NCBI GenBank assembly: GCA_907163345.1
Contig: CAJQUN010000052.1
Location: forward strand, 4,030,001 to 4,094,000
Direction of reading: 5' to 3'
Source: Haberlea rhodopensis
Taxonomy: Eukaryota > Streptophyta > Magnoliopsida > Lamiales > Gesneriaceae
Length of the DNA stretch: 64,000 nt
The translations under genes and the position numbers were made by a program. Shown here piece after piece: positions 58,036 through 64,000 of this stretch. The notes beneath the pieces are model-generated. The model saw nothing but the letters and a program-made list of their open reading frames with translations. It was not told the origin of the DNA and searched no databases. How positions within the stretch are numbered: the first letter of the stretch is position 1; each line of letters opens with the position of its first letter.

Positions 58036-58992
58036 ATGGCTTTTCACCATTGTTTCCATGTTAAATTTCTACTCTTGGTTCTGTTTTCTACACTCAATCT
58101 GTGTCTTGCTTCGAGAATTCTTGCCACCACTGCGACGCAAGACCAGCAGAACCAGCTTCTTCGTTACCACAAAGGCTCCCTTCTACAAGGCACAATCTCT
58201 GTAAATCTTATATGGTACGGGAGATTCAAGCCATCCCAAAGGGCCATCGTCACTGATTTCATCGCCTCCTTGTCCGATTCCGCCGCCACTCGAAACAACC
58301 CATCGGTGGCCACATGGTGGAAGGGCATCGAGAAATACTACCACATCGCCAACTCCAAAAACCCATCCTCACTATCTCTGCATTTGGGCAAACAAATCCT
58401 CGACGAGAAATACTCCCTCGGGAAATCTATTTCGCAGAAACAGATCGTACAGCTGGCGTCGAAGGGTGAGCAGAGCAACGCCATTAACGTTGTTTTGACG
58501 GCTTCCGATGTCACCGTCGACGGGTTCTGTGTAAACAGGTGCGGAACACACGGATCCAAGAGCTCCATCGTGAAGGGGAAGAATCAGAAATTTGCGTACA
58601 TTTGGGTTGGCAATTCGGAGATACAGTGCCCCGGCTACTGTGCTTGGCCGTTCCACCAGCCCATTTACGGCCCGCAGAACCCACCATTGGTTGCCCCTAA
58701 CAATGATATGGGGATGGACGGAGTGGTGACTGTTTTATCCGGGCTTTTGGCCGGAACTGCGACGAACCCGTTTGGAAACGGGTTTTATCAAGGCCCGTCT
58801 TCTGCTCCATTAGAAGCTGCTTCGGCTTGCCCTGGTGTGTATGGAAAAGGGGCCTACCCAGGTTACGCCGGAGACTTGTTGTTGGATCCCACCACCGGCG
58901 GTAGCTACAATGCGAATGGTGCGAATGGCCGGAAATACCTTCTTCCGGCGATATATGATCCTAAAACTTCTAAATGTTCTGTTTTGGTTTGA
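58036..58992 (+). CDS. EXO: EXORDIUM-like / phosphate-induced protein 1 (copy 2)
   Basis: Intact single-exon ORF of 318 codons, same start and stop positions as copy 1. I count about ten amino-acid differences (for example CLAS for CFAS, KGSLL for KGALL, WWKG for WWNG, GKSISQKQIV for GKSLSQKLIV, CSVLV for CSTLV), most of them conservative. Signal peptide residues 1-26, then one Phi-1 domain with all Cys of the GFCVNRCGTHG and CPGYCAWPF blocks kept. A secreted, wall-associated growth-promoting protein is expected from the family. It is transcribed away from copy 1, with 8.1 kb between the two ATGs. Conservation of the reading frame and of all Cys argues that both copies are under selection or very recent. 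Confidence 0.95.
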   Translation: MAFHHCFHVKFLLLVLFSTLNLCLASRILATTATQDQQNQLLRYHKGSLLQGTISVNLIWYGRFKPSQRAIVTDFIASLSDSAATRNNPSVATWWKGIEKYYHIANSKNPSSLSLHLGKQILDEKYSLGKSISQKQIVQLASKGEQSNAINVVLTASDVTVDGFCVNRCGTHGSKSSIVKGKNQKFAYIWVGNSEIQCPGYCAWPFHQPIYGPQNPPLVAPNNDMGMDGVVTVLSGLLAGTATNPFGNGFYQGPSSAPLEAASACPGVYGKGAYPGYAGDLLLDPTTGGSYNANGANGRKYLLPAIYDPKTSKCSVLV

Positions 58993-59421
58993 TATATTAT
59001 TGTTAGTTATACAATATGTAGGAGTTTAATGAAAATGTAATTGGTAGAAGATAATGTTATATGAAATTCATTAATTTTTTTTCTTTTTGAGGATACAAAA
59101 GTAAATTAACGTTGATGCGTTTTTGCCCTTCAAATCATATATATAATGAATTATTACATCTATTTCCAATTAATCTATTTATGTTATAAAATATTTGTAT
59201 TATAAATTTCTCACTTTAATTTGAACAATTACATTGGCATACTTTGTAGAATAGATGTATTATAATAACAATCAACTAATTTGTAAAATAAATAGCAAAA
59301 GTATAACTATATCATAATAGGAATATATAATTGTTCAAACTAGATAGAGAAATTTGTTAATTATGAAAACTAAAATGACTATATACATAGTTCATCTTAT
59401 ATATAATGATATAGTAGGGTT

Positions 59422-59580
59422 ACATTGATATTATTCTTAAAAGTAGCATAATATGATTCTAAAATGACGAATATATTATCATCTCTAACACATGTCGTCT
59501 ACATTGATATTATTCTTAAAAGTAGCACAATATGATTCTAGAATGACAACATGTGTCATCATCTCCAACACATATCATCA
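59422..59580. repeat. 79-bp tandem duplication
   Basis: Units 59422-59500 and 59501-59580 share ACATTGATATTATTCTTAAA, AATATGATTCTA and CAACACAT-type blocks. Confidence 0.85.
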
Positions 59581-59664
59581 TCCTTTACCAAAATTGATAT
59601 AGTGCAGACATGTACCATCGTGATAACATCGATGTAACCACATAGTTATAGGCTGCAATACTAT

Positions 59665-59800
59665 GTTGATATCCTTAAAACGGCTAGGTTGATGCTACCT
59701 TTAAGAGTCATGTCTTAAGAGTATATCAACCATTTGATGAGAATATTCTCATCCAAGAGTGTTGCATACCCTTGAGGACATAACCCTTAAGGATATCAAC
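59665..59800. repeat. Palindromic stem-loop element (relative of 47030-47185)
   Basis: Perfect 14-bp ends GTTGATATCCTTAA and TTAAGGATATCAAC enclose a perfect 18-bp palindrome GATGAGAATATTCTCATC (59736-59753). Shares TGCTACC, TCTTA and ATATC..AACCATT with the element at 47030. Confidence 0.75.
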
Positions 59801-60019
59801 AAATATAACCCTTAACGATTGACATTATTGATATACCTAGGATCAATTTACTGACAAATCGTACACATATCATTATTTTTGGATACTTCAAGGAACACAT
59901 CTGCAAGCATTAGATTCAATTTTACTTTTAAGAAAATAATTAACACTCGTATTATCATTTTAAGGGTAAATTTCTTTGCAAGTAAAAATAATTACTATTT
60001 TTGAAAGCCTTTCTGACTG

Positions 60020-60594
60020 CAAAGACCTCATTCTCGTTGATATGTCATCGGATAGCTTCGCTATTTGAAAATAGACAAGTTCTGCATGGCACTTCTCAAC
60101 TTGGTGTGGCTTTCATGAGAACTGCTGCCCACCAATAATCACTGACATCTGTGTATAAAACCAGTTCATTCTCGTCGTTTGGAATTACAAGCTTGGGTAG
60201 TTGCATGCAAACTTTTTAAAGTTATTTGACAGCTTGTCGGTAATCTTCATTCCACTCAAACTTAACATTTTTTTGAGTAGTTGACTGAACATCTTTCTGT
60301 GCATTGCTAGACTGTTGATGAACATTCCAACAAAATTAACAACTCCAAGGAAACTCTGAAGCTGCTTCAAATCCTTGAGATCATCCGGATATCCTTGCGC
60401 CTTCTCAACAATGTGTTTTTGAAGGATAATTCCAGATTCATCGATTTCAATCCCAAGAAACTCGATTTGTCTAGTAGCAATTACTGTCTTTCTTTTGGAC
60501 AACACTAATCCTTCATTGTAGCAAACATCGGAAAAGATTTCCAAGTGTTTAAGATGTTCCTTCATGTTTTTTGTTGTGATGAGGATGCCATATA
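60020..60594 (-). pseudogene. Endogenous caulimovirid RT C-terminal part and RNase H start
   Basis: Minus-strand ORF 60565-60185 (126 codons) carries the RT region after the active site, including the LGxxI and QSFLGxxN-like blocks shared by Caulimoviridae and Ty3 elements. An RNase H start (YTD...S motif) follows near 60160-60130 and then a stop. The wording of the blocks is closer to caulimovirids than to the gypsy elements in this window. Broken by stops. Genus not assignable by eye. Confidence 0.75.
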
Positions 60595-62109
60595 TGTAAG
60601 TAATCCAAGAGCATACAACGCAGCGGAATAAAATTTTATGGATTACTAACCAGCAGATCTATACATAGGATTCATATCGGATAAAGGAATTACAAGTGTC
60701 TTACCCTTGTAGCGTGTTTGAAGCAGAATCCACGGAGCAGCACCACGTCCTACGCCTTCTCCGAGTCACTAGCAAAACTCAATGAGTTTTGCCTCAACGG
60801 TATCCACACGATCAAATCGGGTGAAGGGATAGTTTAATAACAAGTTGCTAGACAAGTTATTAAACCGGAACAAGAAAGACACTCGATTCTAAATCGAAAG
60901 GCACGCCCAAAATTCACAAATTCTCTTCGGCTATGATGAAGAAGCCGAGAGCTCTTTTGTTGGTTTTGGAGGCCGTGTGTCTTGCTTGGTTTTTAGGTTG
61001 AATGATATGAAGTTTGTGTCTTACAATTAAATCATAACCTTGTATTTATATTAAAAGGCTTTTAATTAAGGTTCAAGACTTTCTTAAAGTCTTATGGGCC
61101 CAAACCCATGATTTAATTAAAACCTTTTAATCACTTAATTAAGACTCTTCTTAATTAATTAATTCATCCAATGAATTTAATTTCCCTTCTCGATTTAATC
61201 TTTTGTGCGACCCGATAGGATCTTGTAATGTTGGCAGTGACATAAAATCTCATTTTATGTCGCAAGCATTGAGCGGTATCTAGCAACACATCAATGCTAC
61301 CCAAATTACAAGAATGTCAATGACTCGACATAACCTTTAGAACTTGTGATAATATTAACCATGTAACTTAATCCCTTTGTCCTTTGTGTTTAGATTGAAC
61401 ACGAGTCATGGAATAGTCATACTCGTATATCCAATCTTTATTTCTTGATCCCCAAGTAGAACTAGAATAAACGAATAAGCTCGATATCTCATATCGACTC
61501 ATTCGAGCATGGCCATGCATTTTAGTTCTCACTTGATCAATGGCCTAACACATCTCCTGTTATATAGGAGGGACAAATCCTATCTCGATCAGTCAACATC
61601 CCTCTACATAATTCGTAGTGTATCCAATAGTCGCCTTTATAGTATACCCTGTTACGGGTAACGTTTGACGATATCAAGATACATAACTCCTTATGTTGGG
61701 ATCTCTGATGATCACAAGTCGTAAGGATTACATACATTATTATCACTATGAGAATTGCATATGACGATCATATAACTATCCATGTTGCATTCTCATGGTG
61801 GGTCTGTCCAGTACATCGTTCTCTAACATGTACCTATATGTTGATTTGATATCTCATATCAATGAACAATTCATCGATCAACACATACTAGTCTCAACGT
61901 ATTATCATTATCCCTATTCATGATAATACTTGACTAGGGACATCTTTAAGAATAATACAATATTATTCTAAGGACATTAACATATATATTAATTCACATT
62001 GCACAGTTAAAAGAATAATATATAATAATGAATTGCCATTCATAAAATCATATTACATTGTATGTCATAAACAATCATCTAATGATGTGTCTTAGGGCAT
62101 ATCCCAACA
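60595..62109 (-). mobile_element. Copia-type solo LTR inserted in the caulimovirid RT
   Basis: 1,515 bp. In plus coordinates TGTAAGTAATCC to ATATCCCAACA, so on its own strand TGTTGGGATATGCCC to GGATTACTTACA, the common start of plant copia LTRs. A perfect 5-bp TSD ATATA flanks it (60590-60594 and 62110-62114). No coding content. The ORF at 61537-61746 is incidental. Confidence 0.88.
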
Positions 62110-62335
62110 ATATATGTATACGAACATGAAACTGAAATAATCCTTGAAGAGATTATCCACCTTTCTCTGATATATATGGTGAGCATTTGTCAACCTATTG
62201 ATGACATTCCAGATATAGTGTTCTTGTGGTGTAGAGAATGCTGTGAATCTTTTTCTAGCTTCCTCCATCCTTATCTGATAGAATCTAGACTTGCAGTCAA
62301 ACCTAGAACACTTTGGCATTTTTGATACAATTTAC
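62110..62335 (-). pseudogene. Endogenous caulimovirid RT N-terminal part
   Basis: The minus-strand reading from 62319 keeps the RT block with FDCKSxFxQIRM and TAFSTPQ, then reaches the active-site region at the LTR junction. There the expected acidic pair is not present on the codons next to the insertion. Continues at 60594 beyond the LTR. Confidence 0.75.
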
Positions 62336-63036
62336 CAAATGTTCTCTACTCGGGATATATTATCCGTTGTATTACACGATTTCGTTGATCCTTTGTAGTT
62401 GATCACCAATCTTGGTTTTCCTCTTTTAATTTCTCCATGATTTTGAACAAGAAATCATGGGCTGGTTTATGGGGAAACACCTGCTGAGATTAACTTAACG
62501 TCCACGTGCTAAAGGTCAATGTGCTCCTTACGTATTATCTGCATGTCCTTCCGAACTTCCGGTTCATGCTGATCGATCTGTACCTGATGAACTCATTATA
62601 TTTTCCAGCATTCACCTTCAAAGAAGCTCTAAGCTCATTCCTGTTCCACCAAGCCAGATGATCTTCATTGTAGTTCCTCCGAATCTTCATTTTCAATATC
62701 CTCTAGACTAACGCCTTTTTAGCAGCAACTGGTTTTCTGGATCAACTTCTTCTTCATCTTGTTATCTGAAGGACATAACGTTCCCCCCATCAAAAGTCTG
62801 CGTATTCTTTTTACTGGAACCTTGCTGTCTGAATTGAATAATCACTTCACCAAATTTTTGCTGATCCTTCATCTTTGTTGCTGAAGTTTTCCTTCATCAC
62901 CACGCTTGCTGCGAAAACTAATGGGGAATTTTGTATGAAATGCATCCCTTAATAGTTGGACAATGATCTTATGATCACAAAGGGTTGTGAAGATAAGCCG
63001 TCTTGTCTCGTTCTCCTAGGTGAATCGCTTGAATGT
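62336..63036 (-). other. Degenerate region between protease and RT of the caulimovirid
   Basis: Expected to hold the RT entry domain. I see only short broken readings on the minus strand and no continuous ORF. Confidence 0.5.
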
Positions 63037-63363
63037 TTATAGGAAATTGTTTCCTAATAACATATCAGTACATGTATCATGGAAATAAATAGGTGGAGTC
63101 TTGACTTTGTACCAAGGGGTACCGCTTGCTCCTCTGATTATTATCTCCGTTTGCTTGAGTCTTTCGTCAAGGATAAGAATCCTTTTAGAAAAGTCTTTTC
63201 CTGCAATAGCTGGTAGTTTCTCACCAACTTCTTTGGGGAATATGTCTCGCCTGACATTGCATATTCCAGCTCCTGAATCAATATAAGCTGCAAAATATTC
63301 TGCTAGATATTTCTCGTATATCATCCAGGCTGAGATGTATATTGAGAATGGACTGGTGGTCAT
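63037..63363 (-). pseudogene. Endogenous caulimovirid aspartic protease
   Basis: 108-codon minus-strand ORF with the retropepsin active-site triad block (IDSGAG) around residue 30, a central ILILDE-like strand and a C-terminal LLGNNFL block typical of caulimovirid protease ends. The enzyme cleaves the viral polyprotein in exogenous members. It is isolated here from its upstream and downstream partners by stops. Confidence 0.78.
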
Positions 63364-64000
63364 CAGATTCTGTATCTTTTGCTGTCCATCTTGAATTCCA
63401 TTACATCATGTAATCTTTCCCAAGGTTTGTGTTCCTCGAGAAACTCAATCCCAAGAATAAGATGTCATGAGATTCTTCCTGCTGTCCCGTCAATTGTTAG
63501 ATCAAGTTCATCAATTTTCAAGTTTCCTTGACATCTGTCAACTGTAGGTTGTGTAAATAATATAAGACATCACAAAAAATACATTATCCTTTTGAGTAAT
63601 ATCAAAGATTATTTCCACTTCTCACCAGCCTTCTGGGAACTTCAATACTCCTGTTGTTTTGAATACATCAGGGATTTTTTGAATCCTGCTCGAGACGACT
63701 CTCTGTTTTCCCCAGGATAGTTGCTAATTAACCTATCTTGTTGGAAAGAGATCATTCTTGGCTCGATCATAAGGCTCCTGCTTCTAGTCAAAACAGGCTG
63801 GTCATGTGTCATCGTGTCGATCTTTCCAATTGTCTGAGTATCAATAATATCCGGCAACATGACTTTTGCGAAGTCTTTGAAGATTCTGGGACTTCAATGA
63901 ATTTATTTCTCAAGAATACTTCTGAATGATGAGTATTCGAGAGTGCATATGACACATTGTATGTGATCGAAAAAAGACATATTTTCTTCTTTCATCAAAT
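63364..64000 (-). pseudogene. Upstream caulimovirid region, possible movement-protein tail
   Basis: A 72-codon minus-strand ORF (63860-63642) and flanking broken frames lie just upstream of the protease, where caulimovirids encode the movement protein or polyprotein N-terminus. Ser/Arg-rich composition fits a movement-protein C-terminus, but no decisive motif is visible. Confidence 0.35.

Larger units (their letters stand above)
58993..60019. other. 3' flank of EXO copy 2
   Basis: AT-rich without a gene. Contains the 79-bp tandem repeat and the palindromic element listed next. Confidence 0.5.
60020..64000 (-). mobile_element. Endogenous pararetrovirus (Caulimoviridae) fragment
   Basis: Minus-strand order from 64000 down: possible movement-protein tail, aspartic protease, RT, RNase H. 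No LTRs of its own and no integrase were found, which separates it from gypsy elements. All parts are short and interrupted by stops and frameshifts, and the RT is split by a 1.5-kb solo LTR. This is an old, non-functional integrant. The left end is near 60020 and the right end is outside the window. Confidence 0.75.

Noticed and set aside
60185..60565. Another Ty3-gypsy RT copy
   Set aside because: No LTR of its own, no integrase downstream, and the protease and RT blocks resemble Caulimoviridae more than the gypsy elements in this window.

Overview
The window is nuclear DNA of a flowering plant. It is AT-rich and dominated by retrotransposons. It holds a spliced RRM gene end, two intronless EXORDIUM/PHI-1 genes, plant Ty1-copia and Ty3-gypsy lineages, hAT- and Mutator-type small elements and a caulimovirid relic. 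The extra ORF downstream of the copia pol resembles, from memory, predicted proteins common in Lamiales such as Gesneriaceae. That is an inference and not a taxonomic call.

Layout. 1-321: 5' end of an RRM RNA-binding protein gene, minus strand, two exons visible. 782-11670: a small hAT-type element split by a minus-strand Tekay/Del-like gypsy element (1169-11384), itself split inside its reverse transcriptase by a related solo LTR (5791-7862). 12207-20650: a decayed Tat/Ogre-like gypsy remnant, minus strand, holding a plus-strand LTR (16469-20291) that holds a minus-strand solo LTR (17744-19695, perfect 5-bp TSD). 21719-32247: a structurally complete SIRE-like copia element with near-identical 1.1-kb LTRs, perfect TSD, tRNA-Met PBS, PPT and an extra ORF, but with many stops and frameshifts. 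32248-37600: mostly anonymous DNA with a 57-bp hairpin repeat, an (AT)n tract, a copia-type LTR fragment and a GRF zinc-finger relic. 37630-39402: an array built on a GTGCAC-containing motif with higher-order structure. 39430-43485: a decayed gypsy element with gag traces and an inserted Tat-type LTR. 43933-45140: a candidate LTR and a tandem hairpin repeat.

48942-58992: the best genic part, two 318-codon EXORDIUM-like genes in divergent, head-to-head orientation about 8.1 kb apart. Both are intact, about 97% identical, and each has a TATA box about 105 bp before its ATG. Between and around them lie hAT-like relics, a copia LTR, a Mutator-type MITE with perfect 9-bp TSD, a direct duplication and a SINE-like segment. 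60020-64000: an endogenous caulimovirid (pararetrovirus) fragment, minus strand, with protease, RT and RNase H remains, broken by a 1.5-kb solo LTR with perfect TSD inside the RT.

Only the RRM gene and the two EXO genes look like functional host genes. The rest records repeated nested insertion and decay. No operons, CRISPR arrays or rRNA genes are present.
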